Positions 1-8,061 are shown, counted from the stretch's first letter. The stretch: 64,000 nucleotides of DNA from Aldehydirespirator sp028819505 (GCA_965207755.1 OZ242297.1:3534001-3598000), one strand, 5' to 3'. Translations and numbers: made by a program. The notes: generated from the letters alone by a model not told the origin.

Positions 1-126
1 ATGCATAGCGGCGGTGCCCTCGTGGGCCACATCGACAGTCTCATGCATAGCGGCGGGGCCCTCGTGCGCCACGTCGACAGTCTCATGCATAGCGGCGGGG
101 CCCTCGTGCGCCACATCGACAGTCTC
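1..126 (-). repeat. 42-bp in-frame tandem repeat, three visible units
   Basis: Units at 1-42, 43-84 and 85-126 differ at only a few bases. Each encodes 14 residues (ETVDVAHEG, then P or T, then AAMH) at the C-terminus of the GntR regulator. A partial match continues into the preceding codons (LLAVMH). The array may extend left of the window. Confidence 0.95.
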
Positions 127-816
127 ATGCATCACGGCCAGGAGGCTCTGCTCTACCTGTTGCAGATGGCGCCGCATCTGCTCGCGGGCCAGATCGGCGT
201 CCTGGCGGGCTATGGCATCGTGAATCTGCAGGTGGCCCTCGTAGCCCGAGCCCACCCGGTGGCGCTGTTCGGGGGCGCGGGTGAACACCCGCCAGAAGGC
301 GGGCTTGCGGAAGAAGAGCCCGATGCCGGCCTCATAGAGCTCAGCCAGGACGGTGTTCTGGGACGCTCGCACCACCGCGCAGTGGAAGCTGCGGTCGGCG
401 GTGTGGTACTGGGCCTCGTCGCGGGTGTCCATGCGTCCGAGGCACGCGGCGATCTCGGCGAGGTCGTCGGTGGTGCGGTTGGCCGCGGCCAGGCCGGCCG
501 CGTGGATCTCCAGCAGTTTGCGCACGTCGAACACCTGCTGGACGGAGGCGTCGGAGGCCCTGGCCGCGAGGTCGAGCATCCGGGGGCTGATGTCGGTGGG
601 GTGCTGCACGATCAGCCGGCCCGACTCGCGGGCCAGGAAACCGGACGACACCAGGCCCTGGAGCGCCTCGCGCACCGTGGTGCGGCCCACACCGAACACC
701 TCCCGCAGCTCGCGCTCCGACGGCATCACGGCGCCCGGCGCCAGGCGACCCGACAGCATCTGGCGCTTGAGCTGCTCCTGAAGCCGGTCGGCGAGCGTCT
801 CGCGGCTGAGCTTCAT
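1..816 (-). CDS. GntR-family (FCD/FadR-type) transcriptional regulator, 3-prime end beyond the left edge
   Basis: The ATG-initiated frame runs through the left edge of the window, so the protein is incomplete at its C-terminus (272 codons visible). The first 70 residues are a winged helix-turn-helix of the GntR family, with the core SERELREVFGVGRTTVREAL at about residues 35-54. The rest is an alpha-helical FCD-type effector domain containing a RKLLEIHAAGLAA segment. The visible end consists of 14-residue tandem repeats of the type ETVDVAHEGPAAMH, which are not part of any GntR fold I know. It lies downstream of the HpaB-like and UbiD-like genes on the same strand. It probably controls them and itself through the palindrome at 3874-3884. 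Family assignment is firm; the effector is unknown. Confidence 0.88.
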   Translation of the reverse strand, partial: MKLSRETLADRLQEQLKRQMLSGRLAPGAVMPSERELREVFGVGRTTVREALQGLVSSGFLARESGRLIVQHPTDISPRMLDLAARASDASVQQVFDVRKLLEIHAAGLAAANRTTDDLAEIAACLGRMDTRDEAQYHTADRSFHCAVVRASQNTVLAELYEAGIGLFFRKPAFWRVFTRAPEQRHRVGSGYEGHLQIHDAIARQDADLAREQMRRHLQQVEQSLLAVMHETVDVAHEGPAAMHETVDVAHEGPAAMHETVDVAHEGTAAMH

Positions 817-823
817 GCGTGTT

Positions 824-921
824 TCCCGCTCTTGTTCGCTTCGCTCACGGGCCGCTCGGGCCACGGCCTCGCTCGATGTCTCGTGGAACGTCCCATGACT
901 CGCCTCATCCGCTCGGCCTCT
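824..921 (-). repeat. 98-bp dispersed bipartite repeat, copy 1
   Basis: A conserved 50-base block (824-873) and a conserved 13-base block (909-921) flank a 35-base non-conserved centre. The 13-base end overlaps the last codons and stop of the UbiD-like gene (C-terminal SQRPSG). The 50-base end stops just before the gntR start codon. Read on the minus strand, the 50-base block encodes SEAVARAARERSEQER and is open in frame into gntR. Other copies lie at 27568, 35949, 51761 and 61078. Confidence 0.9.
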
Positions 922-2338
922 GGCTTCCCAACCAACTCAGCACCGTGGCTCCTGTGTAGGCCGCGTCGAGCTCGTCGCCGGGGGGCGCCGCGAACGAGAT
1001 GCGCTCGAAGTCGGCCCGGCTCTCGAAGGGCACCGAGGCGTCCAGGATGGCCTTCGTGCCCACCCCGGCCCGCGATGTGCGCACGTACTCGTGGCCCCGC
1101 ATGCCGGGCAGGACCACCAGATCGGACGCGGCGTCGAAGCGGGTGGCCAGCGCGTAGGCCACGTCGTCGGGATCGTGCAGATCGATGTCGTCGTCGACCA
1201 GCACGATCATGTTGAGATCCTTGAGGGCCCCGAACGCGGCCAGCGCGGCGTTGCGGCCCATGCCGTCATCGCGCCCGGACCGCTTCGACAGCGCCATAAC
1301 CAGATGGAACCGGTGCAGTCCTCCCGGCGGCATGCACACGTCGCTCACGATCGGGGTCACCGGCCGGACCGCCTCCAGCGCGGCCACCTCCAGCACGTGC
1401 TTGCGCAGCACGACCGTCTCGCGGCCGGCGCCGTTGATGGCGTGGTAGACGGGCTCGTCGCGGGCCGTGACCGCGGTCACGTGCATCGTCGGGGCCGGGC
1501 CGGCGGGCGAGGCATAGCCGACGAACTCGCCGAAGGGGCCTTCGGTGACGCTGTCGCCGGCCCGGATCACACCCTCCAGCACGATCTCGGTGTGGGCGGG
1601 AACGTCCACGTCCTGCGACACGCCGGGCGCCACCGGCAGGGGCGCGCCGCGGCAGCCCCCCGCCGCGCACAGTTCGTCGCGGCTCTCAGGCATGAGCGCC
1701 CCCATGGTCGAGGCGGCGTAGATCAGGGCCACGTCGGTGCCGATGCAGACGGCCACCGGCAGGTCCCGGCCCAACTCGGCGGCGTGGTCGAGGGCCCGGC
1801 CGAGATGGCGTCCATGGTCGATCTTGACCGCGACGGTGTCGGGGCCGGCGAGCTGGAGCCGGTGGAAGGACGCGTTGCGCACGCCGGTGAGCGGATCCCG
1901 CACGATGAGCACGCCGGCGGTGACGAAGCGGCCCCCGTCGCCCGGGGCGTGCTTGAGCACGGGAAGCTGCGCCCCCAGGTCGATCTCGCCCGAGCGCCAC
2001 ACGTTCTGCTGGACCGGCGGGTCGCTCGCCGCGGCGGGCTCGACGTCGGTGCGGATGCCGCGGGCCAGCGCGGCCCGCAGACGGTCGCGGTCGAGGCCCA
2101 TGGCCGCCTCCGACGACTCCGGGGTGGCGAACACGTTGCCGACCACCGGAATGCCGTGGTCCTTGACGCTCTCGAACAGCAGCGCCGCGCCGGCGTCGTG
2201 GTGCTTCATCATGGCCGCGGCCTCGAGGTCGGAGTCGACGGTGCGCGACACCCGGGCCAGCAGCCCGGCCCGGTCGAGACGGTCCAGGGCGGTCCGGAAA
2301 CCGGTGTCGAGAACGCCGATCGGCTCGGTCGCAGTCAC
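905..2338 (-). CDS. UbiD-family prenyl-FMN-dependent decarboxylase
   Basis: 477 residues, the usual UbiD length. The EGPFGEF segment at 266-272 carries the two glutamates of the UbiD active site, and R160 in NASFHRLQ is the likely catalytic arginine region. Such enzymes use prenylated FMN to (de)carboxylate aromatic or alpha,beta-unsaturated acids; the substrate cannot be read from sequence. The start chosen is GTG, whose bases overlap the stop of the upstream HpaB-like gene in a GTGA junction. The longer open frame upstream is only a shadow of hpaB. The last residues (QRPSG) come from a dispersed 98-bp repeat. With the hydroxylase and GntR gene it likely forms an aromatic-acid catabolic operon. 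No UbiX is present in the window. Confidence 0.9.
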   Translation of the reverse strand: MTATEPIGVLDTGFRTALDRLDRAGLLARVSRTVDSDLEAAAMMKHHDAGAALLFESVKDHGIPVVGNVFATPESSEAAMGLDRDRLRAALARGIRTDVEPAAASDPPVQQNVWRSGEIDLGAQLPVLKHAPGDGGRFVTAGVLIVRDPLTGVRNASFHRLQLAGPDTVAVKIDHGRHLGRALDHAAELGRDLPVAVCIGTDVALIYAASTMGALMPESRDELCAAGGCRGAPLPVAPGVSQDVDVPAHTEIVLEGVIRAGDSVTEGPFGEFVGYASPAGPAPTMHVTAVTARDEPVYHAINGAGRETVVLRKHVLEVAALEAVRPVTPIVSDVCMPPGGLHRFHLVMALSKRSGRDDGMGRNAALAAFGALKDLNMIVLVDDDIDLHDPDDVAYALATRFDAASDLVVLPGMRGHEYVRTSRAGVGTKAILDASVPFESRADFERISFAAPPGDELDAAYTGATVLSWLGSQRPSG

Positions 2339-3816
2339 CGGGCGTCCCCGATCTCGGGCTCTTGGTGCGGGCCGGGGGTCTCGGCCAGGCAGCGCAGCAC
2401 CATGGAGCGGGCCCGCTCCCAGTCGTAGTTGCGGTACAGGCGGCCCTGGACCACGGAGGCCGATCCGGCGTAGAACATCTCGTACTGGAAGTGCCGGCTG
2501 GCGAACTCCGAGCCGATGGCGTCCCACACCAGCTTCAGCAGGGCCACCCGGTGCTCGGCGTCCACGTCCGGCCAGCGCACGAAGCGCTCGAAGTCGGCCC
2601 GGGTGACCGGGTCGTGGAAGGCGCTCACCGACGACGGCACCTGGATGGTGGTCCCGCCGGTCAGTTCCCGCAAGGCGTAAGTGATGTCGCGGTACAGCGC
2701 CGGCTGCAGCGTCATGGCCGCGTACAGCATCTCCGGGTCGGGCCGGGCCACGCCGTTGCCGTCGATGGCGGCGTTGTACTCCCCCGCCAGCACCATCCCG
2801 TAGGGCACCGACGCGTCGGCGGCCAGCCGGGCCAGCGCCAGCTGGAAGCTCCGGTCGGCGGCCTGGCCCGACCACTCGGCCAGCTGCGACGCCAGCCCGG
2901 CCAGGAACCTCATCTTCACCGCGTAGCGGATCTGGGCCTGGGTGTTGCCCAGCACATGGGCCGGGGTGCGGTTGAACTGCGCGAAGGTGATGTCACGGTC
3001 GCGGTCGACGAACACGTGCTCGGCGGGCACGTCCACATCGTCGAAGACCACCAGCGCGTCGGTCTCGTCGTAGACGGCGGACAGTGGGTAGTCGCCGGCC
3101 GCGGTGATGTCGCGTCCGTACGGCCGGCGGGGGTAGATGCGCAGCCGGGGGTGGTTCACCGGGATCGCCACCGACAGCCCGTAGTCGTCGGCGCCGGGCG
3201 GCAGCGGCTGTATGGAGCTGACGAACAGGTAGTCCGACATGAGCGTGCCGGTCCCGAGCATCTGCGCGCCCCGCACCACCACCCCGTCGTCGCCGGAGCG
3301 GGCGATCGAGGCGTAGAGGTTCGGCTCGTACTGCTCATGGGGGCCCTTCGACCGGTCGATCTGGGGATGGATGATGGTGTAGGTGACGTAGAGGTCCTCG
3401 TCGCGGGCCCGCTCGTAGAAGCGCTGCACGTTGTCGGCGTAGCGGTCTCCGGCCTTGGCGAAGGTGTCGAGCGAGCCGCTGAAGCCGGCGAAGAACGAGG
3501 CCACGTGGTCGGGGGACCGGCCCAGATAGCCGAAGCTCAGCTCCGACCAGGCCTCGATGGCCAGCCGGCGGCGGCGCAGGTCCTCGACCGAGCGGGGCAC
3601 CAGCCAGCTCAGGTTCACCGGGCGCCCGTCGGCGGGCGACTCGTAGGTCATGAGCTCGCGGTTGGCCGGATCGGCCGCGAAGTCGTAGAGCCGGGCCACG
3701 GTGCGCACGCCGGCCGAGAAGGCCGGGTGGGAGGCGACGTCGGCGACCGGGGCTCCGTCGAGGATCACGTTGCGACCGTCTCGCAACGACTCGACGTAGC
3801 TGTCCCCAGTGCGCAT
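2335..3816 (-). CDS. 4-hydroxyphenylacetate 3-monooxygenase-like flavin monooxygenase (HpaB family)
   Basis: 493 residues, typical of the HpaB/PvcC family of FADH2-dependent aromatic hydroxylases. The N-terminal GDSYVESLRDGR and the central stretches around YTIIHPQIDRSKGP and DVDVPAEHVFVDRD are characteristic family regions. These enzymes ortho-hydroxylate phenols using reduced flavin from a separate reductase. The flavin-reductase-like gene at 9896-10399 could be that partner, but it is 6 kb away and the pairing is inference. It is the first gene of a minus-strand group with the UbiD-like gene and gntR, divergent from an exporter. A GntR-type palindrome lies about 60 bases upstream of its start. 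Confidence 0.88.
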   Translation of the reverse strand: MRTGDSYVESLRDGRNVILDGAPVADVASHPAFSAGVRTVARLYDFAADPANRELMTYESPADGRPVNLSWLVPRSVEDLRRRRLAIEAWSELSFGYLGRSPDHVASFFAGFSGSLDTFAKAGDRYADNVQRFYERARDEDLYVTYTIIHPQIDRSKGPHEQYEPNLYASIARSGDDGVVVRGAQMLGTGTLMSDYLFVSSIQPLPPGADDYGLSVAIPVNHPRLRIYPRRPYGRDITAAGDYPLSAVYDETDALVVFDDVDVPAEHVFVDRDRDITFAQFNRTPAHVLGNTQAQIRYAVKMRFLAGLASQLAEWSGQAADRSFQLALARLAADASVPYGMVLAGEYNAAIDGNGVARPDPEMLYAAMTLQPALYRDITYALRELTGGTTIQVPSSVSAFHDPVTRADFERFVRWPDVDAEHRVALLKLVWDAIGSEFASRHFQYEMFYAGSASVVQGRLYRNYDWERARSMVLRCLAETPGPHQEPEIGDAR

Positions 3817-3873
3817 CCGTCCTCCAAGGGAACCGACGAAGGCCGCGCCGCGCCGCGCCGCCTTCGTGACAGA

Positions 3874-3884
3874 TTGTCTGACAA
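3874..3884. promoter_or_regulatory. GntR/FCD-type operator palindrome
   Basis: The 11-mer TTGTCTGACAA is a perfect palindrome around a central base and fits the known FCD-subfamily consensus TNGTNNNACNA. It sits in the 105-base gap between the divergent HpaB-like and MFS genes. The gntR gene is the last member of the HpaB operon, so a role as its operator is a direct inference. Confidence 0.65.
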
Positions 3885-3921
3885 CCCGCCCCAGATGTCA
3901 AACTGTAGGAGTGATGAGCGC

Positions 3922-5151
3922 GTGAGGCTTGCGCTGGGCCGGCTGACCGGCACGCTGAGCAACCCCAACTTCCGCCGCTACGCGGGCGCCCAGTTCCTGC
4001 ACGGCGCCGGGATGTGGGCCCACCACTTGGCCGAGGTGTGGCTGGTGTATGAGATCACCGGTAGCGCGTTCTGGGTCGGACTCACCGTCGCCGTCCGGTC
4101 GGGACTGGCCGTCGTGCTCTCACCGCTGGCGGGGACGCTGGCCGACCGGAGGGACCGGCGGACCCTGCTGGCCTCCACCCAGGGTTCGAAGGCGGTCGTG
4201 GCCGGCGTGCTGGCAGTCCTCGCGCTGGCCATGGGCGAGGACCTGCGGTTGGAGGTGCTGTTCGGGGCCGTCACGGTGCTGGGGGTGATCGGCGCCATCG
4301 ACACCCCGCTGCGGCGGGCATTCGTGCGCGACGTCGTGATCGCCGGCGGCGTCGACCGCGCGGCCCGGCTGCACACCTCGGTGATGTCGGTGGGCCGGTT
4401 CCTGGGAAGCGGCGCGGCCTGGCTCTTCCTGAGCCTGTCGTTGTCCTGGGCCTGCTTCGCGGTCAACGGAGCGCTCTCGCTGGTGGCGGCGATGCTGGTG
4501 CTGCGGGTGGTGCCCACCACCGCCACCACCTCGGCCGAGGCCCGTGCGGCCGGGGGACGGGTGCTCGACTACCTGATGCGCACCCCGGCGGTGACGATAC
4601 CGATGGCCCTGCTGTGCTCGTTCACCCTGTTCGGCTGGAACCTGGCGGTGCTGCTTCCGGTGGTCGCCGACAAGCAGGTGGCCGGCGGGGCGGGCACGTT
4701 CGCGGTCCTGGCCCAGGTCATGGCTGTCGGCAGCCTGATCGGCTCGGTGATGATGGCCGCATCGAGGCTGGAAGGCGTGCGCAGCCTGGCGGTCCTGCTG
4801 GCGGTGTTCAGCGCGACCATGGTCCCGCTGGCTGCGGTGAACCACCTCCTCGCCGGGATCGCGGTCATCTTCGTGGTGGGCGCCATCGGCGGCGGGTACT
4901 TGAGCCTGTCCAACGGATCGGTGCAGACCGCGGCCGACCCGCGCCTGCAGGGCCGGGTGTCCGCCGTGTACGGGGTGGTCTTCGTGGGGGCCCGCGCCGT
5001 CGGCGGCCCCATCCTGGGCTGGATGGTGGACGCCTTCGGTAGCCGCACCGCCCTGGTCGCGGTGGCGATCTTCACCGCCGCCTGCGCCGGGCTCGGCCTC
5101 CTCGCGGCCACCCGCCGCCGCGCCGGCGAACCCACTCGCAAGCCAGCGTGA
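3922..5151 (+). CDS. MFS transporter (DHA3/EntS-like exporter)
   Basis: 409 residues with about 10-12 hydrophobic helices. The family motif A is visible as GTLADRRDRRTLL near residue 65, after the N-terminal NPNFRRYAGAQFL typical of EntS-like MFS exporters. GTG at this position is preferred because AGGAG lies 10 bases upstream; an ATG nine codons earlier is possible. It is divergent from the aromatic operon and shares the intergenic GntR palindrome, so it may export an aromatic substrate or product. Its stop codon lies inside the first unit of a 19-bp tandem array. A 70-bp fragment of a near-identical gene lies at 6830-6899. Confidence 0.85.
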   Translation: MRLALGRLTGTLSNPNFRRYAGAQFLHGAGMWAHHLAEVWLVYEITGSAFWVGLTVAVRSGLAVVLSPLAGTLADRRDRRTLLASTQGSKAVVAGVLAVLALAMGEDLRLEVLFGAVTVLGVIGAIDTPLRRAFVRDVVIAGGVDRAARLHTSVMSVGRFLGSGAAWLFLSLSLSWACFAVNGALSLVAAMLVLRVVPTTATTSAEARAAGGRVLDYLMRTPAVTIPMALLCSFTLFGWNLAVLLPVVADKQVAGGAGTFAVLAQVMAVGSLIGSVMMAASRLEGVRSLAVLLAVFSATMVPLAAVNHLLAGIAVIFVVGAIGGGYLSLSNGSVQTAADPRLQGRVSAVYGVVFVGARAVGGPILGWMVDAFGSRTALVAVAIFTAACAGLGLLAATRRRAGEPTRKPA

Positions 5152-5315
5152 AACAGTAGCGCAAGCGTGAAACAGTAGCGCAAGTGTGGATCAGTAGCGC
5201 AAGTGTGGATCAGTAGCGCAAATGTGGATCAGTAGCGCAAATGTGGATCAGTAGCGCAAATGTGGATCGGTAGCGCAAGTGTGGATCAGTAGCGCAAATG
5301 TGGATCGGTAGCGTA
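5145..5315 (+). repeat. 19-bp tandem array, nine units
   Basis: Nine contiguous 19-base units, the first two of type AGCGTGAAACAGTAGCGCA and the rest of type ARTGTGGATCRGTAGCGCA. There are no spacers, so this is not a CRISPR. It starts within the MFS stop codon and ends 40 bases before the DUF4143 ATPase. Confidence 0.95.
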
Positions 5316-5355
5316 GACTTGGGCTGGCCGGGTCCGCTGATTCGAGGCGACGCGT

Positions 5356-6654
5356 ATGGCTCCGGACCATATGGATGACAACGACCCCCGGGCGTACAGG
5401 CCCCGAGTGCTGGACCGCGACCTGCCGGAGCTGTTGAGCGTCCTGCCGGCGATCAGCGTCGAGGGCGCCCGCGCGGTGGGCAAGACCCGCACCGCGCGAG
5501 AGCACGCCAGCACGGTCCACGATCTCGACGACCCCGATGTCCTGCGCGAGGCTCGAGCCCGTCCGCGCGTGCTGCTGGAGGGTCCGAAGCCGATCCTCAT
5601 CGACGAATGGCAGAGGTACCCGCCCTCATGGGACTTGGTGCGACGCGCTGTCGACGACGACTTCACGCCGGGCCGGTTCATCCTGACCGGCTCGACTCGG
5701 CCCCGCGAGGCTCCCACACACTCGGGCGCGGGCCGCATAGTGACGCTGCGGATGTGGACGATGACCCTCAGCGAACGCTGGCAACGGACCGCCGTCAGCC
5801 TTCGATCGCTCCTCAGCGGCACGCAGCCGCCCGTCGACACCGAGTCGGACATCGCGTTGGAGGACTATGTGGACGCGATCGCGGCTGGCGGCTTCCCCGG
5901 CTGGCAGGGAGCCGGCGACCGCGCCGCGAGGCTCCTGGCCGACGGCTACCTGCACCGCATCGTCGAGCACGACCTGCCCGTCGCCGGCCGCTCCGTGCGC
6001 AATCCGGCGGCCTTGCGCCGCTGGCTGGAGGCGTACTCGGCAGCCGTGTCGACCACCGCGTCATACGAGTCCATCCGCGACGCCGCCACGGCGGGTGAGC
6101 ACGACAAGCCCGCCAAGACCACCACGACTGCATACCGCGACGCCCTGGAGGCGCTATGGGTCCTGGAGCCGCTGCCGGCTTGGCAGCCCGCCGGAAGCCA
6201 CCTCAGCCGCCTCAAGCGCTCACCCAAGCACCATCTCGCCGACACGGCGCTGGCAGTGCGGTTGCTGGGCGCAACACGCGAAACGCTGCTCGGCACCGAC
6301 GCCGCGTCCGATCCTCAGCGTCGCGACCAGGCGCTGCTCGGACCGCTGTTCGAGTCGCTCGTCACCAGGGACCTGCGGGTCTACGCCCAGTCCTGCGACG
6401 CGGCGGTGCGGCATCTGCGCTCCTGGAACGACGCCCGGGAAGTGGATCTGGTGGTCGTCCACGACCGGGGCGTGGTGGCCGTCGAAGTGAAGTTGGCGGG
6501 CGAGGCGAGCCGTCGGGACACCCAGCACCTTCGCTGGCTGCGCGACCGCCTCGGTCCTGCGATGCTCGACGCGATGGTGGTCACCACCGGAAGGCGTGCC
6601 TATCGCGACGACGACGGCATCGCCGTCGTGCCCGCCGCGCTGCTCGGCCCGTAG
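5356..6654 (+). CDS. AAA_14/DUF4143-family ATPase with PD-(D/E)XK-like C-terminus
   Basis: 432 residues. Walker A is a variant, GARAVGKT, at 37-44, and Walker B is PILIDEWQ at 79-86. The C-terminal third carries REVDLVV followed about ten residues later by VAVEVKL, the D-(X)n-ExK spacing of a nuclease-like fold typical of DUF4143 proteins. The family is common in accessory DNA and of unsettled function. ATG at 5356 is used; ATG at 5371 is also possible. It follows directly on a 19-bp tandem array and precedes a patch of broken genes, suggesting local insertion and decay. Confidence 0.85.
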   Translation: MAPDHMDDNDPRAYRPRVLDRDLPELLSVLPAISVEGARAVGKTRTAREHASTVHDLDDPDVLREARARPRVLLEGPKPILIDEWQRYPPSWDLVRRAVDDDFTPGRFILTGSTRPREAPTHSGAGRIVTLRMWTMTLSERWQRTAVSLRSLLSGTQPPVDTESDIALEDYVDAIAAGGFPGWQGAGDRAARLLADGYLHRIVEHDLPVAGRSVRNPAALRRWLEAYSAAVSTTASYESIRDAATAGEHDKPAKTTTTAYRDALEALWVLEPLPAWQPAGSHLSRLKRSPKHHLADTALAVRLLGATRETLLGTDAASDPQRRDQALLGPLFESLVTRDLRVYAQSCDAAVRHLRSWNDAREVDLVVVHDRGVVAVEVKLAGEASRRDTQHLRWLRDRLGPAMLDAMVVTTGRRAYRDDDGIAVVPAALLGP

Positions 6655-6689
6655 CTTCAAAGGCAATGACTACGGACCTTCCTCTGCGC

Positions 6690-6800
6690 CACCTGTCGAT
6701 ACGGATCTCATCCTCGAGTTCCAGCACGTCACCCGCCCGCACCTCATCGACCGCCGCCGGAGCACCGTCCAGATGCCGGATGCCCCAGGCCCGCGCAGCC
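6690..6800 (-). pseudogene. Fragment of a HIRAN-domain gene
   Basis: The minus strand encodes GIRHLDGAPAAVDEVRAGD followed by LELEDEI. This aligns closely with GIRHVEGAASAVGDLQVGD and LELVDEP in the HIRAN gene at 7453-8061. No start codon and no rest of the domain are present, so this is a decayed duplicate. The whole 6655-7022 gap holds only this relic, the MFS relic and the upstream region of the next gene. Confidence 0.7.
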
Positions 6801-6829
6801 GGCGGGCGGGTCGGCCCCGTCTCGGAGCT

Positions 6830-6899
6830 GCCGACAAGCAGGTGGCCGGCGAGGCGGGCACGTTCAGGGTCCTGGCCCAGGTCATGGCCGTCGGCAGCG
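6830..6899 (+). pseudogene. 70-bp fragment of an MFS exporter gene
   Basis: Seventy bases match 4666-4735 of the MFS gene with about five differences. They encode ADKQVAGEAGTFRVLAQVM where the intact gene has ADKQVAGGAGTFAVLAQVM. Flanking bases do not match. It is a remnant of a duplicated or second MFS gene. Confidence 0.85.
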
Positions 6900-6912
6900 G
6901 AATGCCTAGTTG

Positions 6913-6939
6913 TTGACAGCATTTTCTGCGGTATATCAT
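6913..6939 (+). promoter_or_regulatory. Possible sigma-70-type promoter
   Basis: TTGACA at 6913-6918 and TATCAT at 6934-6939 are separated by 15 bases, slightly short of the usual 17. They lie in a locally A/T-rich patch about 85 bases upstream of the coiled-coil membrane protein gene. Both boxes are good, the spacing is not. Confidence 0.35.
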
Positions 6940-7022
6940 GCACAGCGGTTTGTGATCCGCCGCACGAGGGTCGCCGAGTTGCAACTGCATCTTGCATGAT
7001 GCGGAACAAGGAGATACCTTCG

Positions 7023-7364
7023 ATGGACATGTCAGCCACCGCGGCGGTGATCAGTGTGCTGGGGATCGGCTTCCTGGCCCTGCTCGGCTACTTCCTGCAG
7101 GGCCTGCGCGCCGACGTCCGCCGCCTCGACAGCCGCATCGACCGACTGGAGACCGCCCACCGCGAGGAGATGGCGGCGATCCGCGACGAGATGTCGGCGA
7201 TCAAGGAGACGCTGGGAGAGATCAAGGCGATCCTCGCCTCGCACACCGCCACGCTGGCGGCGCACAGCGCCACGCTGGCAGCGCACGGCAGGCAACTGGA
7301 ACGGTTGATGGACCACGGCGAACGCCTCGCCGCCCTGGAGGGGGCGCTCGCCACCGCATCCTGA
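7023..7364 (+). CDS. Small membrane-anchored coiled-coil protein
   Basis: 113 residues. A single hydrophobic helix (VISVLGIGFLALLGYFL, about residues 9-25) is followed by a long charged coiled coil with heptad-like repeats. These include repeated ATLAAHS-type units near residues 77-92. AAGGAG nine bases upstream fixes the ATG. The topology suggests an inner-membrane anchor with a cytoplasmic rod; no enzymatic motif is seen. It stands between gene remnants and the HIRAN gene and has no recognised family. Confidence 0.75.
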   Translation: MDMSATAAVISVLGIGFLALLGYFLQGLRADVRRLDSRIDRLETAHREEMAAIRDEMSAIKETLGEIKAILASHTATLAAHSATLAAHGRQLERLMDHGERLAALEGALATAS

Positions 7365-7452
7365 AACCCCAGAGCCAACGAACCTCGACACGGACCGCCG
7401 GCCTTGGGCAGTCGCCCAGACACGGGCCGCAGTGTCCGTCGACTCGAGGCGG

Positions 7453-8061
7453 TCAGGCGGCGATGGGCTGGTACTCGGGGCCCGACAGGGGCTCGTAGCC
7501 GTCGGGCCACGGCGCTCGCAGCCGGCACAGCAGCCGCATGTGTGGCGGCGACGTGTCGGGGTTGACGTGCTCGGCCGTGACCTCGACAGGCGCATCCAGA
7601 TTGCGCAGCTCGTGAATCGTCTCGACCAGATAGTCGGGGACATAGCCGACGCTGCGACCTGTGCGGGTGTGCACCAGGACAGCCCGCCGGTTCACCGGGT
7701 TATCGGGCTCGTCCACAAGTTCAAGTTGATCGCCCACCTGCAGGTCGCCGACGGCCGAAGCCGCGCCCTCGACATGGCGGATACCGCGTGCGAAGAACCG
7801 CGTGTTCAGGTCACCTTCGGGAGTCCGCTCCGGGTAGGCGAACACCTCGATGCGGTCCGTCGCCCTCCAACCCTCGCTCCGGATCAGCACCTCGAAGGGA
7901 TCCGTGTCCGGCGTGACCCCTCTGCCTTCAGCAGCGAGTTCCGTGCGAGCCGCGGGAACGCCGAGCCGTTCCGCCACTCCGTTGGCGATGCGCTCCGACC
8001 AGTCATCCCCCTTGCGATGACGCGTCCCGTCGTGACGCTGGTTGTAGGTGGTGTACTTCAT
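7453..8061 (-). CDS. HIRAN-domain protein (downstream part of a frameshifted gene)
   Basis: 202 residues from the internal ATG. The C-terminal half is a HIRAN domain: FFARGIRHVEGA, then LELVDEPDNPVNRRAVLV, then TGRSVGYVPDYL (about residues 88-150). HIRAN domains bind DNA ends or occur with repair and accessory proteins. The N-terminus (GDDWSERIANGVAERLG) resembles the N-lobe of HipA-like kinases. It should continue upstream: a G6 run at 8073-8078 throws the 5-prime part (8079-8206) into another frame. With five G residues the two frames would join as TDPQGERWLMKY. A decayed copy of the HIRAN part lies at 6690-6800. Confidence 0.75.
   Translation of the reverse strand: MKYTTYNQRHDGTRHRKGDDWSERIANGVAERLGVPAARTELAAEGRGVTPDTDPFEVLIRSEGWRATDRIEVFAYPERTPEGDLNTRFFARGIRHVEGAASAVGDLQVGDQLELVDEPDNPVNRRAVLVHTRTGRSVGYVPDYLVETIHELRNLDAPVEVTAEHVNPDTSPPHMRLLCRLRAPWPDGYEPLSGPEYQPIAA

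Noticed and set aside
824..921. Intrinsic terminator at the 98-bp repeat
   Set aside because: The conserved blocks do not form one G/C hairpin followed by a T-run, and the variable centre shows no shared stem.
2362..3897. Long plus-strand open frame running into the MFS gene
   Set aside because: It is antisense to the HpaB-like gene, is histidine/valine/arginine-rich like other G/C-bias shadows, and the true MFS start has its own ribosome site.
5145..5315. CRISPR array
   Set aside because: Units are contiguous 19-mers with no spacers, and no cas genes are in the window.
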